Notes: generated by a model from the sequence alone, not told the origin. 28,115 nucleotides of DNA from Zymomonas sp. (GCA_027489105.1 JAIYAJ010000460.1:1-28115); one strand, 5' to 3'; counted from the stretch's first letter, positions 1 through 7,581 are shown. Program-made: numbers and translations.

Positions 1-43
1 CGCCAAGCTGATCCCGATGCCGGCCATGGCCGGAGCGCGGTGA
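1..43 (+). CDS. C-terminal end of an unidentified gene
   Basis: The reading frame starting at base 2 ends with AKLIPMPAMAGAR and a TGA at 41-43. Only 13 codons are visible, so no family can be named. It may simply be a chance open frame. If real, it lies upstream of the TIR operon on the same strand, with about 160 non-coding bases between them in which I see no clear terminator or promoter. Confidence 0.25.
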   Translation, partial: AKLIPMPAMAGAR

Positions 44-203
44 GCGCCGAGGCAACTCGTCAACGTTCCTCCGCCATCATGTCGCCCAACGACAGACACC
101 GCCTTTTTCAACACAATCCTCCGGAAGGTCGGCGTTCCCTTGCACATCGGCGAGACATCAACGACAACTCCGACATTCGCGTCTCAAAATTCGAGGGGCA
201 CCT

Positions 204-1292
204 TTGAAGACTTTTATTTGCTACCCCTCGGAAGCCGCAACGACAGCTAGAGAAGTCGCCGGCTTTGTCCGATCCGTCGGAATCGACTGTTGGCTCGACA
301 AAGACAGCTTGGTTGCTGGTGAGGACTGGGATCGTAGCCGCCGGTTGGCTCTTCAAGATGCCAACGTGGTACTCGTACTATGCAGTTCGGCGACAACCGG
401 TCGCAACGGTGTCTACCAGCGAGAGATCAACGAGGCGCTCCAGCTATCGGCCGATCGCCGACTGGGCACCATTCACATCCTGCCGTTGAGGCTGGAGAAC
501 ACACCGCTCCCACCGGAACTCTCGCGCCTGCAGCACGTCGACCATTTCGATCCCAGTTGGCGGAGGAAAGTCGCGGCAGGGCTCGACAGAGCCTGCATGG
601 AAGCAGGTGAAACTATACCAGACCGCCTCACAGTCGCGGCTGCTCAGCCAGACGAGGGCGGGGTCATTCCGCGATTAAAGCACGAGGAACGATCTTCCGG
701 AACTATCGAAGCCGACTGGATCGAGTATACCATTGATGGCGAGTACTGGGATTTCGTGAACGGGGTCATCCGCTCGAAGGCGCTCGGCGGGATTTATGAA
801 GCAAGGCGGCAACTGGACGAGTGGTGGCAAAAATCTGGATCCAGCTGGGAAATTCACATCTCTGAGTTCCATCGAAAAGGCGAACTCGTTTCGCTTACAG
901 TCGGCTGGTTCAATTATTTCGCCGGAGCCGCTCATCCGAACCACGGCCTCACAACGATAAACGTGCTCGGGTCGCAGGCGGGCATTATGTCCGCCTATGA
1001 CCTGTTCGATGGCAATGCGGACGCATTGGCCTTCTTGACTGATTACGTAAACCTAGATCTCCGACGTCAATTGGCCGGGGCCAGCGAAACGTTTAACATA
1101 TCTCACTACGCAGAAAGCTATCGCTGGGAGTTGTACGAGCACTACGGCTTCAACGAGGCCGGGATGCAGATCAATCTCTCTTCCATGTCGGGCCTGCCGC
1201 ACGCTCTAGGCTATTTCGACACATATCTTCCATGGCAGTCCGTGGAGCGGTTCTTAGCACCGGTGGCCCGACGCGTATTGCTCGGCACCTGA
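204..1292 (+). CDS. TIR domain protein fused to a DUF3298-like domain
   Basis: This is a 362-residue protein. Residues 1-130 read as a bacterial TIR domain: a first strand KTFICYPS, the loop WLDKDSLVAGEDW (30-42), a strand NVVLVLCSS, and a helix GVYQREINEAL in which Glu74 is the candidate NAD-cleaving residue. Residues about 165-360 resemble the PdaC/DUF3298 fold (LVSLTVGWFNYFAGAAHPN, then YDLFDG, and an end like FDTYLPWQSVERFL). That fold is usually extracytoplasmic, but I see no signal peptide or membrane helix here, so the protein should be cytosolic. The start is TTG at 204, with GAGGGG at 193-198 five bases upstream, and it places the first TIR strand at the N-terminus. It is the first gene of an operon with a caspase and a hydrolase. 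TIR enzymes split NAD or make cyclic ADP-ribose signals; either role is inferred here. The DUF3298-like part may sense a trigger, but this is unproven. Confidence 0.82.
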   Translation: MKTFICYPSEAATTAREVAGFVRSVGIDCWLDKDSLVAGEDWDRSRRLALQDANVVLVLCSSATTGRNGVYQREINEALQLSADRRLGTIHILPLRLENTPLPPELSRLQHVDHFDPSWRRKVAAGLDRACMEAGETIPDRLTVAAAQPDEGGVIPRLKHEERSSGTIEADWIEYTIDGEYWDFVNGVIRSKALGGIYEARRQLDEWWQKSGSSWEIHISEFHRKGELVSLTVGWFNYFAGAAHPNHGLTTINVLGSQAGIMSAYDLFDGNADALAFLTDYVNLDLRRQLAGASETFNISHYAESYRWELYEHYGFNEAGMQINLSSMSGLPHALGYFDTYLPWQSVERFLAPVARRVLLGT

Positions 1293-1353
1293 ATACATCT
1301 GTTCGCCCCGCGAACGCAGGGCATACCCGCGCGACCTCTAGGGAGCAATTCGA

Positions 1354-3123
1354 ATGCTGGCAGCCGTCGTGATTGGAGTCGACCGTGTCGGAGGCGGACT
1401 TCCGCAACTCCACGGGGCCGCAAGCGGTGCGAAGGAGGTTGCCGAATGGCTCGAGGAAAATGACTACGAGGTCCAGCTCTTCACGGACAGGGAGCACCCG
1501 GTCGAGCGGCGCGAGGTCTTTCAAGCTGTGGAGGCCTTTGTCGACCGGGGAACAGTGACCAGACTGATCGTCTACTTCGCAGGCCATGGCTTCCTTAAGG
1601 GTCCGCAGGACGAACTGTGGTTGCTGAGCGGTGCGCCAACGGACGCATCCGAGGCAATCAACGTCAGCTCATCGTCGGCAACGGCTCGCTACCGCGGGAT
1701 CCCCGAAGTTATCTTCATCAGCGATGCCTGCCGCGTACCGCCCGCTGGCGGGGTGCTCGTCGGGATCAGCGGCGTATCGATCTTCCCGAACACGGCGCCC
1801 AGCCGAACCAAGACGAAGATCGACATGTATTACGCGACCAGACCCGGAGACCCCGCCTACGAGCGGACCGCCAGCGAGGCGACTAGCGCGCACGGGCTGT
1901 TCACGAAGGAGTTGCGGGAGGCACACAGGGCCGCGCCCCAAGCGGCGCTCATCGAGATCGGCGGGCGCACCTATGTTCGCAACGACTGGCTCGAAAACGT
2001 GCTTCGGGACCGTGTGAACGAGCGGGCCGAAAGCATCTCACTGAAGCTCACACAGGAGCCCGACATACAGATCCAGATAAGAGACGGCTACATCGCGCGG
2101 AACGAGGTCTCCGGCGCGGAGCAGGTAAGATACAGCTCGCCCCCCCGAGCCAGATCGGTTGCTTGGAAGAGTGCCGATGCTCCGCCGCATCCCCTCGGTA
2201 CTCCGCGGAGCTCCGCGGTCGAGAAGCGCTCTCGCGCGGTGTCGGGAACGGTACGCGCCAGCACCGAAAAGTCCCCCCCACGCCCACCTCGCGAGCCTGA
2301 GGTCCGGTCATTGGTCATCGGCACGACGGTGCGCGCCAGCGCTCGGTTCCAGGATCGCCTTAAAATCCTCCGCCGTGGGGACATCACCGCCCGCCGGATC
2401 TTGGGATCGGAGGAACACAATTCGATCATTACGTGCATCGGTGACACCATCACCTCGCTCGTGACCGCCCACGACCTCGAAACGTCTTGGCGGCCCCGAT
2501 CAGGGAAGACGGTGATCATCTTCAGCTTCAAGGGCCCGGCGTCGCAGGTCGCCGTCCAGTTCCAGGATGGTACCGGCATGCTCGTGCCGATCTTACGGGA
2601 TTACGCGTGCAGCATCGTGAGGCACGAGGGGAGGACGCTCGCGGTAAGCTACACATGGCTGTTCGGACATGACGCCGACCTGGCGGAATTGCGATCCGAG
2701 GTCCTGGGCGCCGCCACGCTCGGCCTGCTCGACCGTAGCGAGAACGCAATGCGTGAACTCGCGCGTCGCCTCCGAATGGCGAAGCGGTTTGATCCCACAC
2801 TCGGAATGGTGGCCGCGCTCGCATACGTCCTCGCCGGAGACATAGAGGGAGCCGCCTCGGTACGCGAATACATGCGGCAAGACCTCCAGGCCGACCTGTT
2901 CGACACGTGGCTGCTTGGTGGCGGAGGGGACGGACCACCGATCTATCCGTCGCTGCCCGTGCTGGCGCAGACGTGGTCGCTGCTGAACATCCTAGACGCG
3001 CCCGTTCCCGAGGATCTCAAGCTGCTCAGGAGAGTGCCGGGCTTCTGGACGGTCTTCGAACCAGAATCGATGGACACCGTGAAGCATCTCGCCAAGAATG
3101 GGATGCGGGAGGTATGGTCATGA
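1354..3123 (+). CDS. Caspase-like (C14) protease with large unknown C-terminal region
   Basis: This is a 589-residue protein. Residues 1-245 are a caspase/metacaspase-type fold: AAVVIGVDRVG at the start, GAASGAKEVAEWL, the catalytic His78 in VYFAGHGF, and the catalytic Cys126 in FISDACR. Residues about 255-320 form a Pro/Ser/Arg-rich linker that looks disordered. Residues about 320-589 match no family I recognise: a strand-rich part (residues 320-430), then helices with TPR-like character (AMRELARRLRMAKRFDPTLGMVAALAYVLAGDIEGA). The start has AGGGAG eight bases upstream. The gene is 61 bases behind the TIR gene and overlaps the hydrolase start by four bases, so the three are probably co-transcribed. 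A proteolytic effector activated by a TIR-made nucleotide is a reasonable model, with the C-terminal region as the possible sensor; this is inference. The fold call is firm and the role is not. Confidence 0.82.
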   Translation: MLAAVVIGVDRVGGGLPQLHGAASGAKEVAEWLEENDYEVQLFTDREHPVERREVFQAVEAFVDRGTVTRLIVYFAGHGFLKGPQDELWLLSGAPTDASEAINVSSSSATARYRGIPEVIFISDACRVPPAGGVLVGISGVSIFPNTAPSRTKTKIDMYYATRPGDPAYERTASEATSAHGLFTKELREAHRAAPQAALIEIGGRTYVRNDWLENVLRDRVNERAESISLKLTQEPDIQIQIRDGYIARNEVSGAEQVRYSSPPRARSVAWKSADAPPHPLGTPRSSAVEKRSRAVSGTVRASTEKSPPRPPREPEVRSLVIGTTVRASARFQDRLKILRRGDITARRILGSEEHNSIITCIGDTITSLVTAHDLETSWRPRSGKTVIIFSFKGPASQVAVQFQDGTGMLVPILRDYACSIVRHEGRTLAVSYTWLFGHDADLAELRSEVLGAATLGLLDRSENAMRELARRLRMAKRFDPTLGMVAALAYVLAGDIEGAASVREYMRQDLQADLFDTWLLGGGGDGPPIYPSLPVLAQTWSLLNILDAPVPEDLKLLRRVPGFWTVFEPESMDTVKHLAKNGMREVWS

Positions 3124-4010
3124 CCAAGGCACGACTGGTGCTCGTCCACGGACGCGCGCAGCAGGGCAAGTCGGAGGCGTATCTCATCGATGAGTGGATG
3201 ACGCCCCTGCGCGAGACGCTGGGTGCAAAGGCGGGTTGCCTCGACGGCGTTGAGGTCAAGGCGCCATTCTACGGCGACAGACTGATCGAGCTCCTCGCCG
3301 AACTGGGCGAGCCGGACTCCGCTGACATAATCGTGCGCGGTTCGCCTCTGGACGCAAACGAGGCAGCCTACCGGTCGATGCTGGGTGATTACCTTGAGGC
3401 CGTGCGACGGCAGGAGGGCATTGCCGAGGACCAGCTCATCGTGGAGGCTGAGATCGCTGTCAGGGACCGAGGACCCCAGAACTGGCCTTGGGTGCTCGCG
3501 ATCATTCGCACGCTCAATAAGATACCCGGCCTAGACGGCGACATGATCGAGCGCCTACTCCGCGACGTCTGGATCTACTTGGAGCGCCGGTCGGTGCGAC
3601 GCGAGCTCGACGCGATCGTCGCGCCGGTCTTCGACACGGACCTGCCCGTGGTCTGCGTCGCGCATTCGCTCGGCACCGTCGTCGCCTACCACGTCCTCAG
3701 CGGGCGCAAGACCGGCCACGTGCCGCAGCTAGTGACGGTCGGCTCCCCCCTGGGCCTAAAGATCTGCCGTCAGGCGCTATCCCCCATCAATCATCCACCG
3801 GTGGTTGGGCACTGGTACAACGCGCGCGACAAGCGTGACGTGGTCGCGCTCTATCCGCTCGACGGGTCAACCTTCGGCATCACCCCGGCCATCGATCACC
3901 ATGACGACGTGACGAACAGGACATCCAACGCGCACGGCATCAGCGGCTACATGACCAACGCCGGAGTGGCCGAGAAAGTCTGCCAAGCCCTCTCGTTCAT
4001 CGGCGGGTAG
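3120..4010 (+). CDS. Alpha/beta hydrolase (lipase/esterase-like) of the TIR-caspase operon
   Basis: This is a 296-residue protein. It starts with the strand and oxyanion-type turn LVLVHGRAQQGKS. The nucleophile elbow is VCVAHSLGTVVAY, with Ser183. Asp237 or Asp240 (ARDKRDVVALYP) and His272 (NAHGISGY) complete a plausible triad. A helical insert of about 100 residues (60-165) lies before the elbow. I chose ATG 3120 because GGGAGG at 3107-3112 is seven bases away and the ATG overlaps the upstream stop as ATGA. An ATG at 3114 and a longer open frame back to 2907 exist but lie inside the caspase gene. The substrate is unknown; lipid or acyl-ester cleavage is typical of the fold. Tight coupling to the caspase gene suggests a second effector or a processing partner, which is inference. 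Confidence 0.8.
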   Translation: MTKARLVLVHGRAQQGKSEAYLIDEWMTPLRETLGAKAGCLDGVEVKAPFYGDRLIELLAELGEPDSADIIVRGSPLDANEAAYRSMLGDYLEAVRRQEGIAEDQLIVEAEIAVRDRGPQNWPWVLAIIRTLNKIPGLDGDMIERLLRDVWIYLERRSVRRELDAIVAPVFDTDLPVVCVAHSLGTVVAYHVLSGRKTGHVPQLVTVGSPLGLKICRQALSPINHPPVVGHWYNARDKRDVVALYPLDGSTFGITPAIDHHDDVTNRTSNAHGISGYMTNAGVAEKVCQALSFIGG

Positions 4011-4304
4011 CGCGCGTGAAGGCCATACCCTAATGACGCTATCCTAGTGATCCTCATGAGCCTATAGGGAAGCTTTGATGTGGCTAGAGTATGAGGCGCT
4101 CCCAGCCGCTGCTATCCAGCAGCGTGACGGAGTTGGGCGTCTGCTTGAATGTCATGGGAAAGGCCATCTCCGCCACTTCCGTTGCATATACTTGCGACGA
4201 GGTCTCAAAAACTCCGAAGAGCCCCATTCCTCACCGGTTCTTTACACGGCGCGCGCGCGAAATACTCGCGCGTCTAAAGTTATAGAACAAAACGTGGAGT
4301 CTGC
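4011..4304 (+). other. Non-coding gap inside the left defence operon
   Basis: I see no convincing gene in these 294 bases. The short open frames (for example 4075-4308) have arbitrary composition and no good ribosome site. A GC-alternating dyad, CGCGCG either side of AAATACT, lies near 4250-4270. The gap could hold a separate promoter for the next gene, but I cannot point to clear -35 and -10 boxes. Confidence 0.4.
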
Positions 4305-4853
4305 ATGAACGTCCCGGTCTTCGTGAGCCGTCCGACCCCTCACCTCGCCTCACAGGCCGCGTTCGTCGCAGAGTTCGAGTCTGCGCTCGCAGACCGCGGC
4401 CTCGATGCCCGTACCTTGGGACCGGGCAGCAGCTACGACTACGAGGCTCCTCTTATCGGCATCAGGAGGATGCTGGCCCACTGCTGCGGACTTGTATCGA
4501 TCGCGTTCAGACGAACGCACGCCCCGACGGCAACGAGGAACCGAGGGGCGGACCTTCCGACGTCAACGGAGTTGCAGCTCAAAGACCTGTGGTTCACCAG
4601 CCCTTATTGCCAGATCGAGCCCGCCATGGCATTCCAACTCGGGCTACCGATACTTATCTTGCGCGAACAAGGTGTTGTCGCCGAAGGTATTCTCGAGAAG
4701 GGGGTAACAGGCCTCTACATGCCCGAGTTCCGCACCGACGCACCGGCCTCGTTCATACGCAGCGAGGAATGCAAGCGCCTCCTCGAGCAGTGGGGCGGCT
4801 ACGTGCGAAGCGTCTACAACAGGCGCGGCAACCCGCCAAAATTGTTCGACTGA
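4305..4853 (+). CDS. Nucleoside 2-deoxyribosyltransferase/TIR-like Rossmannoid protein
   Basis: This is a 182-residue protein. It opens with a strand VPVFVSRP and a helix QAAFVAEFESALADRGL, then a strand around CGLVSIAFRR. Next comes the motif TSPYCQIEPAMAFQLGLPIL, in which Glu105 sits where nucleoside deoxyribosyltransferases and related TIR-like N-glycosidases keep their catalytic Glu. The strand ILILREQGV and the turn GILEKGVTGLYMPEF follow. I therefore read it as a small enzyme or binding protein of the NDT/TIR-like superfamily that may act on NAD or a nucleotide. This rests on pattern only, and the exact family is uncertain. GGAG at 4296-4299 supports the ATG at 4305. It lies 294 bases behind the hydrolase on the same strand, so it may be the fourth gene of the system or a separately transcribed neighbour. 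Confidence 0.6.
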   Translation: MNVPVFVSRPTPHLASQAAFVAEFESALADRGLDARTLGPGSSYDYEAPLIGIRRMLAHCCGLVSIAFRRTHAPTATRNRGADLPTSTELQLKDLWFTSPYCQIEPAMAFQLGLPILILREQGVVAEGILEKGVTGLYMPEFRTDAPASFIRSEECKRLLEQWGGYVRSVYNRRGNPPKLFD

Positions 4854-5088
4854 ACCGGCTTACAAACTCTCCGAGGACCGCATCGGTGCCCCGACCGTAT
4901 CGTCTTCCAAGCGACAGATGAGCGACTCATCGGCGATGAGCATGATGACTTTGTTGAAGGCCATGAATTGTCTGTCGGTTCGCACTGGCGGGGGGGTACG
5001 CTTAGGATCGACCTGAGATTCGCCTTGAGGCGGCGTGAGGCAAACTTGTCGTAGAGGATGATGGACTCGCGACCGCTAGCGCGTAGCC
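4854..5088. other. Convergent intergenic region between the two defence operons
   Basis: This is the meeting point of the two TIR-caspase operons. It holds a short perfect dyad, CTCATC-GGC-GATGAG at 4926-4940, without a T tract. The minus strand has short open stretches (such as MAFNKVIMLIADESLICRLE) that could be a remnant of a lost gene, but they are too short and broken to call. No strong terminator is visible. Confidence 0.35.
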
Positions 5089-5364
5089 TTAGGACCGGGT
5101 CAAGATGTCGATTATGGTCGGTATGAAGTGGCGGACCTGCTCTCGGTCGCTTTCCTTGCCGGCCTCGTCGAGATCAGAGAACGGCGTTTCGATTTGCCTG
5201 GTCCAGCGGCGCACGAGGTCGGCAGGCAATACGAGCGAGCCGTCATCTTTAAGCTCGCCCCTACCATGCATGTAGCGCTGCCAGTGCGCCCAACGCTCGT
5301 GCTCGATGGCAGCCAAGCGATCGATCTCGCTTTTCAGCAAAGCCTCCGCCTCACTCGCATCCAT
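5089..5364 (-). CDS. Small RyR-like domain protein
   Basis: This is a 91-residue protein made of one domain. It shows IEHERWAHWQRYMH (helix), VLPADLVRRW, and then TPFSDLDEAGKESDREQV. These echo the ryanodine-receptor repeat pattern (EN.H..W, then P...L.E.EKE.DR..V). RyR-like domains occur in bacterial conflict systems, where they are proposed to bind nucleotide-type ligands (family knowledge, from memory). I start it at ATG 5364, two bases after the caspase stop codon; a longer frame to 5454 lies inside the caspase gene. It is the last gene of the TIR-caspase-RyR operon. Binding of the TIR product would be an attractive role, but this is inference. The domain call is moderate because the protein is short and the match is by eye. 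Confidence 0.62.
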   Translation of the reverse strand: MDASEAEALLKSEIDRLAAIEHERWAHWQRYMHGRGELKDDGSLVLPADLVRRWTRQIETPFSDLDEAGKESDREQVRHFIPTIIDILTRS

Positions 5365-5366
5365 GC

Positions 5367-6362
5367 TTAGATCAGCCTTTTGGCGACGAGGTTGCGATAA
5401 TGCCGGCCGAGCACTGTGAGCTCGCACGTATGACGACCCATCGCGGCGTGCCACATGTGATCAGCACCAACCGGTCGCACGAGGTTCACGCGAACATAGT
5501 TCTGCAGCACCCTGAAGATCGCCACCTTCGCAGGATCGGGAGGCGGGATGTCGGGATCGGCTAGCTGCTCCGTCGAACGCTCCTTCTCATAACTGGGATC
5601 GAGTGCGAACTGATGATCAGGCGTCGGAAAGTGCGTCGCGATCTGTTTAAGCTCGGACAACGCAATCGGCGGCTTTGCCCTCCGGAGCGAGATGAACTTA
5701 CGCACATTGGTCTTGAAGATCGGGCGCTGTCCCCATGTGCCGAGTGACTGGTCGATGTGGGCGTAGACGCTGCCCGGCGTGACGTCCCCCAGGAGATTAG
5801 CGGCGGCACCGCCGAGAGCGTCAAGCAGCAGACTGGTGAAAACGCCAGCCCCACCGCCATCTACCTCGAAAGCGGACTGGCTGGCACTAGACGCCGTGAG
5901 GATAGTCATCCCCTCCTTCAGCTCCGCGACATCTTCGGAACCGTCCCGGTTGCCAGCGATGCCGCTATGGCAACTATCCAGGATGATGATCCTATTCAGA
6001 GCGGGTGACTTCGAGGCCAGCCTGATCACATCGGCCAGCAGTATGCCCTCATCGCCAGAGCGGCATTCCGATGAGCAGAGGTAACCACTGGCCTCGTCTT
6101 CTAGATGACCGTGCCCCGCGAAGTAGAATAGCGCCACCTCGCACTTCTCGGCGAAAAGTTTACGGGCCGCGTCCTTTATGTCCGCCTTTAACACGGGATC
6201 GGCCGCGACGCCCGAAGTCAGGACCAGCGGCTGCTGGAAATTGGAGGCGCCTCCATGGTGGCATTCCAGTATGTCAGCGACTGCTTTGGCGTCGTTCACA
6301 CAGCCGGTGAGATCGTCAAGATAACTGTAATGGTCTATCCCGATCACGAGAGCCTTGCGCAT
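5367..6362 (-). CDS. Caspase-like (C14) protease, Thoeris-type effector
   Basis: This is a 331-residue protein. The caspase fold runs over residues 1-245: KALVIGIDHYSYL at the start, GCVNDAKAVADIL, His84 in ALFYFAGHGH, and Cys131 in IIILDSCHSG, both catalytic residues intact. ILTASSASQSAFE follows, as in metacaspases. The C-terminal 50 residues (FRVLQNYVRVNLVRP, then CELTVLGRHYRNLV) look like a small conserved helical domain. I chose ATG 6362 because MRKALVIGID is the usual N-terminus; the frame extends to 6416 but would overlap the TIR gene. It sits 11 bases behind the TIR gene and two bases before the RyR-like gene. TIR plus caspase operons are known as a Thoeris variant in which a TIR-made cyclic ADP-ribose isomer activates the protease (established knowledge, recalled). 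That this protein works so is inference. Confidence 0.88.
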   Translation of the reverse strand: MRKALVIGIDHYSYLDDLTGCVNDAKAVADILECHHGGASNFQQPLVLTSGVAADPVLKADIKDAARKLFAEKCEVALFYFAGHGHLEDEASGYLCSSECRSGDEGILLADVIRLASKSPALNRIIILDSCHSGIAGNRDGSEDVAELKEGMTILTASSASQSAFEVDGGGAGVFTSLLLDALGGAAANLLGDVTPGSVYAHIDQSLGTWGQRPIFKTNVRKFISLRRAKPPIALSELKQIATHFPTPDHQFALDPSYEKERSTEQLADPDIPPPDPAKVAIFRVLQNYVRVNLVRPVGADHMWHAAMGRHTCELTVLGRHYRNLVAKRLI

Positions 6363-6373
6363 CGGCGATCCAA

Positions 6374-6745
6374 TCAAAGCGAGTCGATGAAGTCGCTGAT
6401 GTTCTTGTCGCTCCACGAGTACGTGGCGACGCCAGCCAATGACGTCCTATCATCGCTGTAGGCCCAGATACCCCGGATAGACTTCCCCTCCTCCTTGGCA
6501 CACTCGATTTCCCACTTCTGGCCGCTGGAGGTTAGCGAGTTCTTGCTGACAAGCACGATGACGCCGTGGGAACGGCGGATGCGGGTTCTGACCCGATCCT
6601 TCCAGTCCTTGTCGTATGGCTCCTTCACGGACATGTCTACGAACTCATACGGCGCGCGGGGGGATAGCGACTGCCCTTTCAAAAAGTCGCGCTGACGCTC
6701 GTCCTCGATAGCGAAAGCTATGAAAACAACCTTGGTGTCTGCCAC
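6374..6745 (-). CDS. thsB-like: ThsB-type TIR (DUF1863-like) signalling protein
   Basis: This is a 123-residue, single-domain protein. It has the first strand KVVFIAFAIEDERQRDFL, then APYEFVDMSVKEPYDKDWKDRVRTRI, the strand GVIVLVSKNSLTSS and QKWEIECA, where Glu79 is the likely catalytic residue. KSIRGIWAYSDD follows. This order is that of the ThsB/DUF1863 branch of TIR domains, which make cyclic ADP-ribose-type signals in Thoeris. The start is GTG at 6745-6743, with AAGGAG about seven bases upstream. It heads a minus-strand operon with a caspase and an RyR-like protein. No sensor domain is present, as in other ThsB proteins. The family call is good; the exact signal made is unknown. Confidence 0.82.
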   Translation of the reverse strand: MADTKVVFIAFAIEDERQRDFLKGQSLSPRAPYEFVDMSVKEPYDKDWKDRVRTRIRRSHGVIVLVSKNSLTSSGQKWEIECAKEEGKSIRGIWAYSDDRTSLAGVATYSWSDKNISDFIDSL

Positions 6746-7254
6746 GTCACTCTCCTTATGATCACGTCGCCATGGGCCGCCGGTCCAAACGAGGCTAGCA
6801 GCTTGCCTTCATCGCTTTACCGCAAAGGTGTGCGACTGACAGCATAGCAATCACAGCGTTCTAAGTCTCCTCCCGCGTCGTGCCGAAATTGACCGAGCTG
6901 CGTTAGACAAACTTATCTGGACTAAAGTGACCGCGATGAATGTTGTCGGTGATCGCGTGACGCTTGGCGGTCCATTGCGCTTCAGATTGCGATCGAAAGG
7001 TGCAGACCCCCCGAAAAGTCGGAACTCAATAATTTCGAACTTGGCGTCCCGTGATGCGCGGAACGAGGGGCCGGTTAAGATGAACCCCGACTTCGAGCGG
7101 CCAAGCAGCTTTCCACCAAATCGCGCTCATGGAGACATCTGAACAAAGGGCAGCTATCAAGCCGGCCTGCTGGCTTGTCGAACGACCGAAATTGTGGGGC
7201 GCAAAGCCGACGCTGCGGTTGCGCTCGCCCCGTCGGCACCGCACATGCGCCTCA
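6746..7254. other. Divergent intergenic region between defence operon and mobile module
   Basis: These 509 bases separate the minus-strand TIR operon from the plus-strand small gene at 7255, so both promoters probably lie here. I see no convincing gene. A 71-codon plus frame (6927-7142) and a 72-codon minus frame (7026-7244) have arbitrary composition and no family resemblance. I could not pick out reliable -35 and -10 pairs. Confidence 0.4.
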
Positions 7255-7407
7255 ATGACAGCAGATGATGTCAGCGCTAGAATTGCCCGCGCCGTTCAGC
7301 ACGCCCCAGAATGGCTGCGACAGGACCTTGTCTCGAAAGACCCCGCAGTCCGCAGCCGTGCTAAGGGAACTCTCGCTGCGATGATTGCTGCTGCCCTGAA
7401 AGAATGA
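7255..7407 (+). CDS. Small DUF6771-like protein
   Basis: This is a 50-residue protein read from ATG 7255. It is helical, with APEWLRQDLVSKDPAVRSRA in the middle and a tail KGTLAAMIAAALKE. This resembles short sphingomonad proteins annotated as DUF6771 (pattern APxWxRxxL, then an RxRA helix), which I recall near recombinase genes. The open frame extends upstream to 7129, but the added 42 residues are Arg/Pro-rich and look non-coding. It precedes the DUF3489-DUF2924-recombinase set on the same strand. The function is unknown. Confidence 0.5.
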   Translation: MTADDVSARIARAVQHAPEWLRQDLVSKDPAVRSRAKGTLAAMIAAALKE

Positions 7408-7421
7408 GAAATCCAGCCTTA

Positions 7422-7465
7422 CCAATGCATTATTCGCTCGACTGTCAGTCGGAACGGAGCATTGG
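7422..7465. repeat. Nested inverted repeat between small gene and DUF3489
   Basis: An outer pair, CCAATGC (7422-7428) and GCATTGG (7459-7465), encloses an inner hairpin CGACT-GTC-AGTCG (7439-7451). There is no T tract, so it may be a weak terminator, a protein-binding site or a recombination site. It lies 15 bases after the small gene and about 115 bases before DUF3489. Further short dyads (around 7508-7530 and 7547-7562) occur in the same leader. Confidence 0.5.
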
Positions 7466-7581
7466 TGGCGTTGTGAGTCGCGGGCGTCGATAGCCTACGA
7501 CGCTAACCCGGCAGGTCGATCCGCCGGGCTTTGGGTGGTGGAAGCGGCGCTGGTGCCGCTCCTTGAAAAAGGAACCACCCC

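Noticed and set aside
2907..3119. N-terminal extension of the hydrolase to 2907
   Set aside because: The added text lies fully inside the caspase gene, is Arg/Ala-rich, and the ATG at 3120 has the right ribosome site and overlap.
4075..4308. 77-codon frame between the hydrolase and NDT-like genes
   Set aside because: Starts without a good ribosome site and has arbitrary composition; a competing frame overlaps it.
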